From assembly GCA_050084985.1 (NCBI GenBank), contig JBITNC010000001.1:115382001-115446000 (forward strand): a stretch of 64,000 bases of DNA, read 5' to 3'. Positions 50,388-62,909 of the stretch are shown piece by piece. Origin of the DNA: Nageia nagi. Its lineage: Eukaryota; Pinophyta. A program made the translations under genes and the position numbers. The first letter of the stretch is position 1. Each line of letters opens with the position of its first letter. The notes under the pieces were generated by a model, which saw only the letters and a program-made list of their open reading frames with translations, was not told where the DNA came from and did no database searches.

Positions 50388-51294
50388 TGATTTTGAAGAA
50401 AAATAAATAATAATGTGTAGCTAGAATACAATAAAGCTGATCATAAGTAGAATAAATAGTGAGAAAAAATTGGAGACTATAAAAATTTTTATTTTAGAGA
50501 AGTGAAAAAATATTACCAAGTTCTCTACAAGTTAAACAACAAAATATAAACCTATTGTTATTTTTTTTTAATCCTAGACTGTCTATATTTATACTAAGAT
50601 AAAATATTATATGCATGCTACTAGGTCAAAAATAAAATTAAATATAGCATGGGCTCCATCCATGCATTTAATTATCTATTTTGTAGAAGGTAGAGGAAGC
50701 CCATGCCCTTTTATACCCTTCCTATCTGCATAATAGCTAAAAAATATTAAATGGTTGTATAAGGTTGATTAGTTTTCAACCATTCTTGTACATAAAATAA
50801 TGCCAATATTTGAAAATTAATGTCTTTGATTGACCATTTAATTCTAGGGTAGAAATATCTAAGAAAGACTTTTATAGAGTGTTAAACCAAGTTCTAGAGA
50901 AAGAAGGATGTCATTACATAGGAACAAAATGAATTATAAGAAGACCCAAGATCTGACACCTAAAATTAAGATGCTATCCACCCAAAATAGTGGGTGCAAA
51001 AAGTCTTGTATGTGAAAATAAGCAAAGCCCAAAGATAGAGTGTAGTAAGTCCTGTAGTGAAGGATATAATAGAGCTTAGAGAATAAATCCCTTGGGGAGA
51101 AGGAGATGATAGAACCTAGAGAATAAGTTTCAGGGGTGAAGGAGATGATGGAGCATAGACAAGAATGGAAAATAATTCACAGAGGTTGGAGATAGTAACA
51201 CCCAAAGCATAATGGAGACAAATTCTAGGGAGGAATGGAGATAAAGCCCAAAAGGAGACAACTCTCAGAGAAGGAATGTAGATTAATATTTTCA
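50388..51294 (-). repeat. 5' LTR of the nested copia element (~907 bp)
   Basis: Matches 39625-40542 at roughly 80-85% by eye, much more diverged than the chromovirus LTR pair. The right end is TTTTCA followed by the TATAT duplication. Confidence 0.9.
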
Positions 51295-51299
51295 TATAT
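51295..51299. repeat. Right target-site duplication of the nested copia element
   Basis: TATAT, identical to 39620-39624. Confidence 0.8.
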
Positions 51300-54200
51300 T
51301 ATCATTATAAACATGTTCTTATCCTTTGGGAGGAGACATGTACTCTCAATTCTATAAGTGATAACTATTCTGAACTCTTCTTATGTCTTGTTAACTAATG
51401 TAAAGTGGGTGGGCATCAAAATACATTCAAAACCTTACCATCTACAAATATAGATTTCATGGTAATAGCCTAACATAAAATTTATGTGGGTTATCTCAAT
51501 TTGTAGGATGATGTGGGTTCTCTTAATTTGCAATATGATGTAGGTTCTCCCAATTACCATGATAGAAAGCTTGTGAGATTTGGCCAAATCTCCCTAAGCT
51601 AGGCACCACTAGCACTTAATCCAAGGGATGTAGTATTCATAAACACTTTGGATATTTATATTTTCATTTCTTAGCCTTTTGTATATCTTAGTAGGCTAAA
51701 TGTTTTGTGTTGTGGCATCCACTGTTATACATATCCTCGTACATCACATATGCACCATTATAGGATGCACACAACACAAAAGCTATTTAACTTTGACTAC
51801 TTGAATAGACCCTATGCATTGACTTTTATAATAGTTTGAGCTCATCTTTTTGGTGCCAAATTGAGATAGATTTTGTAATCTCACAAGTTTCCATGATAGA
51901 AATGATGTCTTGTAGGTCCAAGTAAGTGAATCCAATTTGAAACTTCTAAAGCTGTATAGTAATTTCTTTTCATTTTGAAATTACTTTTTAAACTGCTTAA
52001 CCAGTCATGGTTTTTTCATGGTTATGAATAGCAAATGTCAAAACTAATTGAGTTGGGAACTTTGTTCACTAAATCCATCATGTCATTTTGATGAGGAGAC
52101 CTCTGATAGTGATCCATCACCTTCTTTTATTCTTACATAAATTATTGTTTGGGGATGGTTATATATTATAATATTTGACTTATTTATTTTATGTGTAATG
52201 CTATATTTCATGAAATAATGTATTATATTATTATTTTTTTCTAAAGTAATATATATTTACACTTTTCATCAAGCTAATCACTTTACTTGCATTTAAAGTT
52301 TTTATAGAATACATGAATACAAATAGATGGGTTTTTTTTATAACATGTTGATTTATATTAAGAATTTAAATGCTTTAATAATGTTTAGTTGAGTTTGTTT
52401 GTAAGGTTTTATATGAAAGTTATTATAGATTTACTCTTCTATAATATTTAGAATTGATTTTAAATGGAAAATTTTAAATGAAATTAAGTAAATTATGAAA
52501 AATACTTTTTACATGTAGATTTTATTAATAAGTGGGAATCTTCATAAGAATTACAATAAATGATTTCAATTTTCTATCAACATTAAGATTAAAGGCAAAA
52601 AAGAATAAGTGATTATCATCAATAAATCTATTATCTACTATTAGGAGTACTATATGAAACCAACTCTTTAAAAAGAGTAAGTGAATATTTGAGTGTACAA
52701 GTGTATGAATATGATTAATGTTTTACTAGTTAAAAGAATAGGTATGGAAAAAAATTTCCAATTCCTTGCAAATAATAAGCAAGTGTAGTTGCAAATGTCC
52801 AACCCACTAATGGTTAATACCTCTAACTATAAATATATAAAATTATTTCCTTATGTTAATAAGGTAGATAAAACAAGAATGGAATTTATTCTTCCAAAGA
52901 ACTAAGGCCTATTAGGTTAAGGAGGTATAAGTTCATGGAGTACAAAATATCAAAATCCTAATAGCCTATATCTACCTTATTAACCTTTTGCAAAGCTTCC
53001 TTCCTTGGGGATTTTGGTTCAATAAAAATTTTACATTTTATATCAAAATTAGAGGCAAGAGGTAAAATACATTTTGATTAACCCATTATAATACCAAATT
53101 ATTTGACATTCAAAGGGCATAAAATATTAGTTAGAACATAATAATAGGTTATGGAGTTATTAATAGTACAATAATGAGCTAAGTATTTAAGATTTAAGTC
53201 TTATACATACAAGGAAATTAAGAACCTAAACAATAGAAATCATGATGAATGATTTTACAATACAAATAATTGAGGTAGCTCTCCAAGCCTCTTTATGTAG
53301 AACTTATAAACCTAAGATTCAAGATTTAGATCTTGCAATGGAGTCATTGATAAGATTATTGGGGATATTTTAACAATATGTTTATAGTAATTATATGCCA
53401 TTGGATATACGAAGAAAATATAATTTTGATCAACTTAATATTTTTCTAGAAATATTGCATTTCCTTTTAAAAAAAATTATTTGAAAGAATAAAAGAAAGC
53501 TCAAACTCAAGCCATGAACAAGATTGAATCCATCAAAATGGACTAGGGGAGAAGTTTGGAAAAAAGAAAGGTTATAAAAGAGGAGAGTACAAAAAATTTA
53601 AAGTTAACTATAAAATAAAACAACTCACTATAGGAAAAAATAAGTTACCTATGAATCAACAAATAAAAATAGATTTAAAAAGAAAAAACATTAACACTTA
53701 CTTATAAGTCATCCACTAGTAAACATAGCTCCCTACCATAGCCAAGTAGAATATAACTATAATATAAATATTATTAACACTTCCACACATTCATCTATAA
53801 TAACTAAATCTATATTCTTGGGAGGAAAGAGATTAAATAGTTATGAATGAATTTGAAAGAGAAATATAACATATTTATAAAGGATAAACACTAAACAATT
53901 TTAACCTTCTTAAAAATTCATTATTATATTTTATAGGTTTTCTCCTACAATAGAAAATAAAATCTTGAGTTGAATTCAAATGCTTGACTTGTATGAAACA
54001 CATGGTTGACCATAACTACAAAGCTATTTAAGTTTTGATTAGGTATATAGTAAATTTTCATGTGTTAGGTCCAAAAACTCTAATCACACTCTAAGAATCC
54101 ATTACATATTTGGTATGTATCAAATATTTTCACCATCTTATATCACTTCTCTCATGATGGACCTATCTTAAATGGCCCCTTCATGCTATAATTAATGTTT

Positions 54201-54506
54201 AATCAAGGGAATAATTTTGTTATGCATACCATTTCTAGTTTTGGGTATTATTACTATAGTATTTACTTATTTTTAAAATTTTTAAGGATATAATGTTTTG
54301 AATATTGGCATTTTAAAACATGAGTTTCTTTCACCTATCCAAGTAGCTCATTTCCAATACTTTAGAGGATATAGTGCTTTTGTTGACTTATCAAATGTAC
54401 AAATTAAAAATGAGTAGTCTAGATGGCTTACTAAAATATTCTAAAAATATGAAACAAAAAAGGCATTTCAAAGGTTTACATTTGGAATTATTTTCTAAAA
54501 ATAAAA
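51300..54506. other. AT-rich intergenic DNA, no gene seen
   Basis: No coding match, RNA gene or recognisable transposon domain on either strand. Confidence 0.6.
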
Positions 54507-54527
54507 GATAAATAATGAGGACTATGG
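54507..54527. repeat. Left target-site duplication of the SINE-like insertion
   Basis: GATAAATAATGAGGACTATGG corresponds to GATAAAAATAAGGACTATAG at 54746-54765, with two substitutions and small indels. Confidence 0.7.
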
Positions 54528-54528
54528 G

Positions 54529-54745
54529 TTTTTTTTTTAATTATTGAAAATCCTTGGGATTGAATCTCATGACTGAGGGGCATCCACACCATCAAAATCC
54601 ATTAGGAGCACCATTCCCAACTCATTCGCACCTATAATATCTTGATAGGATTTTAGATACCATGCATGTTAGGGGAAGAGATTTGAACCTAGTGCTTTGA
54701 GAGTTAAAAAACCCCATTTTCTCACTAAATCCCTTCAAAACTACT
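54529..54745 (-). mobile_element. SINE-like retroposon, tRNA-like head and A-tail (~217 bp)
   Basis: On the minus strand the head begins about GGGATTTAGTGAG and contains a box-A-like TAGTGAGAAAATGG (54727-54714) and a box-B-like GGTTCAAATCT (54689-54679; consensus GGTTCGANTCC), spaced about 38 bases as in tRNA-derived RNA polymerase III promoters. The 3' end is a run of ten A (plus strand T-run 54529-54538). Near-matching ~20-base direct repeats flank it, as expected for LINE-driven retroposition. It has no protein-coding capacity. The family cannot be named without a repeat library. Confidence 0.65.
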
Positions 54746-54765
54746 GATAAAAATAAGGACTATAG

Positions 54766-57351
54766 TTATGACATAATAATATTATAAATTCTTAGATATT
54801 CTACTTATTATAGGATTATACACTTTAATTTATAGAATTTCATATTCCATAATGAGACAAGATTATTGGTCTAGTACCATTTATAATTGAACGAGTTAAT
54901 ACATAAATAAATCAAGGATAATAGTATGCAATTTATATCAAATACAATGATAAAATAATAAAAATTTAGTCTAGATAGGAGTAACGTGTATATAAATAAT
55001 ATCTCATATAAGAAAATAATTACACTCCACATCAAGAGTTTAATTTTATAGATATAGGATTAAATAATATAAGTAAAAATATATATTATTTCATAATGAT
55101 CAATGCATTCATAATATGACCTATTTATATATAAGAAAATCACTAATAATAACCCCTAACCTTTAAAGCTAACCATAGTAGTTTATGTCTTATCGTAAGG
55201 ACCTAAGTTGATCATACAAAAAGATAGTTAACATTACTTAATTAGGATTTCTACAAATTATCCATCAAGGAAGCATTTTAGAAAATGAATAATAATCTTT
55301 AACATCAAGTAACTAGGTAATGTAGTATATGTAAGTAGTATAAGAGTAAAAATAAGGAGTAGATATAGACTATCTTATTGGCACAATAAAATTAAATCAA
55401 TAAATAAAAAAAAACAATTAGTCACTTTAAAAAAGAGAATAAGACTTGAGAAACTTGAATATGTAATACCCTTGATTTTACAAGATGAAAATTAGGTATT
55501 AAATTAGTTTTAAAATAACATCATTAAATACTCACATTCAAACCTATATATAGAATAAAATAAGTGATAAGCATTACAAAGGTATTTGTTTTCAAATTCA
55601 TTCAACCTTATCATTGATGAAATTCCTAATATACCTTCTATATGATTTTATCAATTAGTAACCTCATCATGATTAGATGATGATCATATGTACATCATCA
55701 CCCATATTGCATTCATTAATACCCCCATGTATAACTCTCATATAAATATTTAATCTATATGTCTCAATTGCTTACACATATAACTTATACATAAAAAGCT
55801 TTAAAATGATGACACACCACCACCCACATAGGATTCTAAAAATTCATTATTTATCACTCAAATATATGAAAATCATAATTTAGGAATAAATCGCTCATGT
55901 AAATAACATGTACATAAGGATTATTAAGTTGATGACTTCTCCAATGACTATCTATGTACAAGATCAATTTATGGTAGAGTTGAATTTTCATTCTTAATTG
56001 GAAAGTAAAACTCATCAAATGGATTTAGTATCTAACACATTTAAAAGTAAAAGGACTTCTATGATTTAGGGAACCTTGATGATACTATGTCTTAAAAATT
56101 TCTCCTCGTACTCCATAAGGATTTAAACTATGTTATACAATTTTGGATAAATCCTCATCAACTTGGCTTAAATTTGTATTTTTACTTGCCTCAACCTAAA
56201 TTTTAAGTCATTGGATATTTCCAACATATGTAATTATTTACTTCTAAGTTTTAAATCTCCATATTAGTAAGCTATATGCTTACATAAAATTTTATCATTC
56301 TTTAAGAATACATTATTTATGAAGTCCTCATTGTCTTTCAAAATATAATTTTTAAATGTCATAAATGAGAGACTTAACTATATATTACAATGACATTATG
56401 TAGGTTTATAAACAATTCAAGAACATATAAAGTAAATATTGCATTAATCTATTAAATATTGAAATGTTATTTTTCTTTCTCAAGAAAAGATTATAGGATA
56501 CTATTTTACCGATTCTATTTTACAATATTACACTAAAACCTTCCATAAACTTTCAAATGAAAATCAATTAATCCACCTTTAATTTAAAATATATTGCTTA
56601 AAAAAAATGATTTATTCTCCTTAAAAAATAAGATTAATATATAAGTAACATGATCAATTTGGGAAAATGTCAATCATTAGGTATCTGTAACTTGAATACC
56701 ACCCCACCATAGATATTTATAGTCTTGAATATTGCTATCAAGGTCCACAAATGCATTGATAATGATATGGTTTATGTTTACTTAAGGTATTGGAATATTT
56801 TGCTATCCCATTAATCATCCAAAATGTTATCTAGATATTTTCAGAGCAGTTTATATAATAAGTAAGGTATCTGCATAGTTTAAAATTTTAGTTAAATAAT
56901 TTAACTATTTAATATTTCATGATATGATGGCTAAGAACATGCATATTGATTGCTTAAATTTAGGTAACTATAAATTTTTAATCTATATATCTCAACAATT
57001 AAATCACCTCTTGATTTAGGCTATCATTGAGATTCATCGAGTTAAGACCTCAACATATTGAACTTGATTAATAAATTCTCTCAAAATACTTCATCATATT
57101 TTAAAAGACGTCCAAACATTAAAGTTAAAGATTACTACTTTAAATATACTAAATCTCATATTTAAAGTTAATCTCTATAATATTTTTTACTCATTTATTA
57201 CAATAATTTTTACCTTATATAATAATAACACAAAAATTTGATAATCAATAAACACTAAAATTATCTTTATCGATAAGAGAATACTATTAGTCGAATATGA
57301 TATCAACTATTGATATTAAATATTTTCATCCTTAATTTATTGTATACAGAG
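54766..57351. other. AT-rich intergenic DNA, no gene seen
   Basis: No supported feature on either strand up to the Tat LTR. Confidence 0.6.
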
Positions 57352-57961
57352 TGTAGACATCTAAAAATGAATTATTATTTACTATATAATTTATTTTAGA
57401 ACTTCAATGATGTATTATGTAAAAAGGGTTTAAATAATACGTAAAGTTATGTCAAAGCTATGCAACTTATGTAATGGACCCTTGTGACATCTACAAGAGG
57501 TCAAAAAGATTACATAAAAGGATCATCTCCAAATCATCTCTCTCGAGGAGGAGGTCATGAGAAAATGAATATCATGAGGGTTCTAGAGATATTCTAGCAC
57601 ATGATACATCACTTTGTTATGCATAAATATTATTTATAAGTTATATCTTATATTTTCTATTTGATGATTCTTTCATTTGCTCATTGCTACATTCTTTATT
57701 ACATCTCTTATATTCCTTATTTTAAAATTCTAGTGGCATGCCTAATATAGGATACTAACGATGTGTAATTGAATGAATGTATGCTTTTCTTTCGTATGTG
57801 TTTCTCATAATAGAATAAATATGTGATATAATTAAGAACAAATGTATGTATTTTACTCATTATTACCATATTTCATATATATGCAATAATAAGAAACAAG
57901 TATACCAATAGTGCATTATTTAACCCCCATAAATAATTAATTGTATTATTTTGGGTCTACA
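57352..57961 (+). repeat. 5' LTR of Tat copy 2 (610 bp)
   Basis: Begins TGTAGACATCTAAAAATG and ends TTTTGGGTCTACA. Co-linear with the LTR of copy 1. Confidence 0.85.
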
Positions 57962-57974
57962 TTTTGGTGAACCT
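57962..57974 (+). other. Primer-binding site of Tat copy 2
   Basis: TTTTGGTGAACCT directly after the LTR; identical core to copy 1. Confidence 0.65.
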
Positions 57975-58074
57975 GAATATTTGATTTATCTCACCATATT
58001 AGTGAGATCTCGTAAGTTTTTTATTTTAGGATAACATTGTGCATTTCTATTCCTAGGCCGATAGTAGCATAGAA

Positions 58075-59110
58075 ATGGATCCAACATTCCTTGACCTAAT
58101 GCAAGATATAAACAAAAATATGCTTGAGATGCAAAAAGCATTAAACACATTGACTAGTACAGAAAGATGAACATTGGGTCCTACTATTCAAGTTGGACCT
58201 TCTAACATCTCACAACCACAAAATCTAGATGAATATGATGGCATCTTCACTTCAACCTTGATGGATGATATCTGCAACTTTCCTTTCCCACCTAAACACA
58301 AGGATCCCAAGTTCGAGATGTTTAGTGGCAAAAAAGATCCCAAACAACATCTTATTAGCTTTTAGGAGGAGTGCCTATTGAATATAGGATCAGTGGATAG
58401 ATTGATGGCAAAATTCTTCCCAAGGAGTCTAAAAGGGGATGCCATTCAATGGTTCTATGTTCTTCCTAGTAATTCAATTGATTCGTTTAAGACCTTATTC
58501 AAAGAATTCATAGGCCAATACAAGCACAATATCAAGGAGCAAACTAATGTATCTAAATTATGTGTAAGTCAACAAGGAAGTAATAAAACCCTAGAGAAGT
58601 ATGTTTCGTACTTAAAAAAGGTATGGTAATCTATTTGAAGTAAATTAGATGAACATGAAATTTATGCTATTTTTTATGAATCTATTATACCTATTCTTAA
58701 TTTGCATGCTTCTAGTACTAAAGATATTAGTTTTGGAGTATTAGTCCAATAATTGTTACAGAAAGAGAAGGCATTATTAGCTTTAGGTGATCTTAAGTAT
58801 GTACCTAATCCCTTTTTTCAAGACACTTGAAAAACATATGCACACAAAGATGAAAAACTAATACATATGGTTGATAGAACTACTTCCCCTCCAAAGATGC
58901 AAAGGTCTCAAACTATAAAAGAGAACTCATATACATTTCTAATACAACCATGCATTATTTTAAGGAATCTAATGAAGATAGGATTTTTACATCCCCTTGA
59001 GTACTCTTCTTCAAATGATAATACTCATATGGGTTGCTTTGATGCCTATTGTACTTCCATCAACAAAAAGGGCATGCTACAAATTTTTGCAAGACATTAG
59101 AGACAACAAT
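58075..59110 (+). pseudogene. Gag of Tat copy 2
   Basis: The ATG at 58075 opens MDPTFLDLMQDINKNMLEMQ and one frame holds all later blocks: PPKHKDPKFEMFSGKKDPKQ, KFFPRSLKGDAIQWFYVLPS (gag core), FKEFIGQYKHNIKEQ, and a remnant of the nucleocapsid knuckle near 59040 (YCTSINKKGM) where only the first Cys remains of the copy 1 motif. Stops occur at 58168, 58363, 58627 and later. Gag would package element RNA. There are no frameshifts up to 59100, only stops. Confidence 0.85.
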
Positions 59111-59439
59111 ATTGGAGCTTATGGAGAAAGGAATGTATATAATTGATGAAATCTTTGCCAATTAAGGACCTATAATCAATATCATTTCAATGGAAAAGTA
59201 GATTTATACTAACTTAAGAAGAAGATGCCCATGCCATGTTCCAAATTCGATTACAACTGAACAAGTAAGTATCCCACATGATCCTAAAGTTTATAGCATG
59301 ATTGATCAATTGAAAAATACACCTACCAAAATTAGTCTATATGATCTTATTTCTACATCTCAAGTTTGTAGGCATATATTATATGCCTTATTTAAAAATG
59401 AAACCATCCCTACTAATATTTAAGCTACTATATTTTTTG

Positions 59440-59925
59440 AAAAAATTAGAACCATTAAGCAATGAGATGCTATTTCCTTTTACAAGTCTAAAAAGCTTAT
59501 TGAAGATTTTTTAGATGAATGTTCAACTTTATATATCACAACTATTGTTGATGGATGGGAAGTTAAAAAAATAATGGTAGATAATGGATTACTTGTAAAT
59601 GTATGCTCTACTATTTTTTTATGCAATTGCAAGAGAAAGATCTAAAGATTCCTCTATTAGAAGAATCTACTTACAAGATTAGGGCCTATGATAGCTCATC
59701 AAAGAAACCTCTGAGAATAGATAAAATCATGATTACTATAGGATTTAGGACTATTGTAGAAAAATTTTAGGTTGTAGAATCCAAATTATCATATAACATA
59801 CTTTTGGGGAGACCTTGGATTCATGATATGGATGCAGTCCCTTCCACACTACATGGTAGATTGAAGTTTGAATTCCAAGATGAAGTACATACAGTCATGG
59901 GAGATATTGAACCATATGCTTAATC
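59440..59925 (+). pseudogene. Aspartic protease of Tat copy 2
   Basis: Blocks: FYKSKKLIEDFLDE, VKKIMVDNGLLVNVCS (active-site Asp followed by NG as in copy 1; the next Ser is Leu here) and, in another frame, [15 protein letters not shown] near 59790-59835. A frameshift separates the two protease blocks. The stretch 59930-60880 between protease and RT has no clear domain and many stops. Confidence 0.75.
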
Positions 59926-60899
59926 CAATATTGTTGATCTTTAAGAATTTGCCATATTACCATCACAATATGACATAGATACCTTATAATGCCCTACACC
60001 AGAGGAATATAAAGAAAACCAAGTGTAGATCATAAAGATAGGTATGGGAACCTATAGAATCGATGACATAGACCTATTTACATTTGTCAAAGACTTGGGA
60101 TAGCCTAGGATGTTAGTTTTTGAAGACTGATAGTGGTGTGCCTTTGCTAGAAGAATTAAAATGATATAAAAATGATGGAAATAATGACCAACCCTACTTT
60201 GCCTTAGCTTACAACTCAAACTAGACCTCTTCAATGGACATATCTTCATCTCCTGAATTTGGTAAGATCTTTCCCTCTTCTTTATTTCATAAGTATGTAG
60301 TTAAAACCTACAAATATAAAGGGAGGGGTTTATGAAAATCTAAGCAAGGAATGCTTGCTTTCCCTAATACCTCTAAGACTCAAATGACCAAAACAAGATT
60401 GGGTAATGATGGGCAAGTGAAACAAAAATGGGGTCCCATTATGTTTGTTAAGGAATACAATTTAATAGAATTATCAGATGATATCGATGTAGATACATAG
60501 ATTAATGATTCTATACCTATTGAGTTTGATTATTTCAGCACTGATGATGATATTCTTGAATAATTGGAGGCACATTCAGAATTATCCAAATTTAATGAAA
60601 AATGTAAACCAACTTATATACTTAATGAATATGCTTATTTTCATCAAGAGATCGATTTTCATGAAGTATTATAGGTTCAACCATTAGATATAGATATGGA
60701 TAAAGTACCAAGCATAGAAGAATTTATATCCTTGTTACAAAAATAAAATCTTTCATTTCCACAAGAGTTGATACATATCAATATTAGCACTTCAAATGAT
60801 AATAGATTGTTATAACTTGGAGCAGCCTTACCTCTTCCTTAATAAGAAAGGTACAAAAACATATTTATTGAGCATTATAAGAATTTTGATTTTTCTCAT

Positions 60900-61720
60900 G
60901 ATGATATGCTAGGATTAGATCCCTCATTTATTATGCATAATACACCATTGAAATAGGGTTTCAATCCAATTAAACAAAAACCTAGAAAGTTGCATCCTTC
61001 TAAGGCCCTATAGTCAAGAAAGAGATAGAAAAATATTTAAATGTTGGTTTCATAAAGCCTATTGACTATTGTGATTGGATGGCTAATGTTATCCCTATTT
61101 ACAAACCAATTGGTGAAATATGGGTATGTACAAATTTTCATGATATTAATAATGCTTTCCCAAAAGATGATTTTTCATTACCAAATATTGATATGATTCT
61201 CGATAGTATAGCTAGTCATGATACATTATTGTTCATTGATGAATTTTTTTGGCTATAACCAAATTTCAATTAACCTTATTGATTAGCATAAAATAACTTT
61301 TACTACCCCTTGGGGTAATTTTTGTTGTATGGTTATACCTTTTGGACTTAAAAATGTAGGAGCTACACATCAAAGAGCAATGGTCACCATGTTCCATGAG
61401 CACATTCACAAAACTATGGAGGTATATGTTCATGATATTTTAGTCAAATACAAGAAAGGATAAGATCATCTAAAAGTGCTTTAAGAGTTATTCACCATTT
61501 TGCTAAGGTACAAACTAATACTTAAACTTTAAAAGTGTGCACTTGGAGTTACTTCTTGTAAATTATTAGGATTCATGGTTTTTAATAGAGGAATAGAATT
61601 CAATCCTAAAAAACTCAAAGATATTATTAGTATACCTCCACCCAAAAGTTTGAAACAATTAAGGAGCCTCCAAGGTAAAATAAATTCAATTAGGAGGTTC
61701 ATTTCACAACTTGGAGATAA
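60900..61720 (+). pseudogene. Reverse transcriptase of Tat copy 2
   Basis: The segments PRKLHPSKA, GYNQISINLID, ITFTTPWGNFCCMVIPFGL and GATHQRAM are read with frame changes. The active site is YVHD at 61425-61436 (YVDD in copy 1), so one catalytic Asp is lost. KLLGFMVFNRGIEFNPKKLK and SLKQLRSLQGKINSIRRFIS follow in one frame. Stops are frequent. Confidence 0.85.
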
Positions 61721-61769
61721 ATGTAGGCCCTTCACTCATTTGCTGAAAAAAAATGTCAAAATTGTATGG

Positions 61770-62165
61770 AATGAAAATTATCAAAAGGAATTTGAGGATA
61801 TCAAGCAATATTTACTTAATCCTCACATCCTAGTCCCCATGGATTTTTTCAAACTTGCTTACTTATACATCTCAACCATGTTATATGCACTAGGAACAAT
61901 GCTTTTTCAAAAAGATGTAGAAAATAAGAAAAGAGCCAGCTATTATCTCAGCAAAACATTGATTGATTATGAGACTAGATACACCCCTATGGAAAATAAT
62001 TTCTATAGTATTATTTTTACTACTTAAAAATTGAGGTAATATTTATTATATTACACTACATTTGTTGTTAGTCTTGTTAACCTAATGAAATATATTATGG
62101 CTAAGTAACATCTATCAGGTAGACTTGCAAAGTGGCAAATGATGTTACAGGAATTTGATATAAAT
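61770..62165 (+). pseudogene. Canonical RNase H of Tat copy 2
   Basis: Follows FTHLLKKNVKIVW. Contains NYQKEFEDIKQYLLNPHIL, then LAYLYISTMLYALGTMLFQK, where the usual catalytic LYxxxSxxAxGAxL(x)Q block is recognisable, then KKRASYYLSKTLIDYETRY and KWQMMLQEFDINIV. This whole domain is missing from copy 1. Confidence 0.8.
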
Positions 62166-62384
62166 ATTGTAAAATAAAAATCTATCAAAGGCCAAGCAAT
62201 TATAGATTTAATAGCATATTTACCTCAAGAATGGGAGGTAGTTGTCTATGAAGAATTTGTAGATGAATATCAAGGTGACTCACATTGCCAATAGCATGCA
62301 GACTTGCTAGAGATACACTAGCAATGTGACTTTGATGAGATCTTAATCCTTGATGAGTACATATGTCTCATGAAAGTTGATCCA

Positions 62385-62705
62385 ACAATTTGCACCTTGT
62401 ATTTTGATGGTTCAAAATGTTCTTACATAGTAGGAGAAGGTATTATTTTGGTATCTCCTACACATCAAGTGATCCCTATGGCATACAAACTTGCTTAGAT
62501 TGTACAAATAATATGGTTAAATATGAGGCACTGATATTAGGATTAAAAGCTATTATAATTTTAAAAATTAAGAATATAGAGATATATGGGGATTTCCAAC
62601 TTGTTGTGAATCAAGTACAAGATTTATTTGACACTAAGGATGAAAATATAAAAACTTATAGACATGCATTAACTGATTTATTGAATCATATATGTAATGG
62701 TAAGT
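62385..62705 (+). pseudogene. Archaeal-type RNase H of Tat copy 2
   Basis: CTLYFDGSKCSYIVGEG, then after a frame change CTNNMVKYEALILGLKAI, IEIYGDFQLVVNQVQ (normally GDSxLVVxQ) and YRHALTDLLNHI. The order and spacing match the second RNase H of Tat elements. The catalytic Asp of FDGS, the Glu of KYEA and the Asp of GDF are all present. Confidence 0.85.
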
Positions 62706-62909
62706 GTAGCTACACTAAAACTAATTGAAATCAAAGATGAAGATACCATTCTTACAATTCATAAGTTAAGTTATCCTTATTATATAGATCATATGGATGA
62801 GATTCAGATGTGTCTTATTATAGAAGAGAATGATTTTCAAAATTGGTATGTTGATACCTACAACTATTTGAAAAATAATATAGTGCCTGATAATTTTGAT
62901 AGAAATGAA

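Larger units (their letters stand above)
39625..51294 (-). mobile_element. Full-length Ty1/copia retrotransposon, interrupted by a chromovirus
   Basis: Two long LTRs (918 and about 907 bp) in the same orientation are flanked by perfect TATAT duplications and enclose a polypurine tract, RNase H, RT, integrase, pre-integrase zinc region, protease, gag and primer-binding site, read leftwards. The element's own length is about 6.0 kb; the remaining 5.6 kb is the chromovirus at 42940-48561. Coding frames carry many stops. The order protease-integrase-RT-RNase H defines Ty1/copia. Confidence 0.9.

Noticed and set aside
54679-54731. Possible tRNA gene at the SINE-like head
   Set aside because: Box B is degraded, no acceptor stem or anticodon arm can be folded convincingly, and the A-tail and target duplication point to a retroposon.
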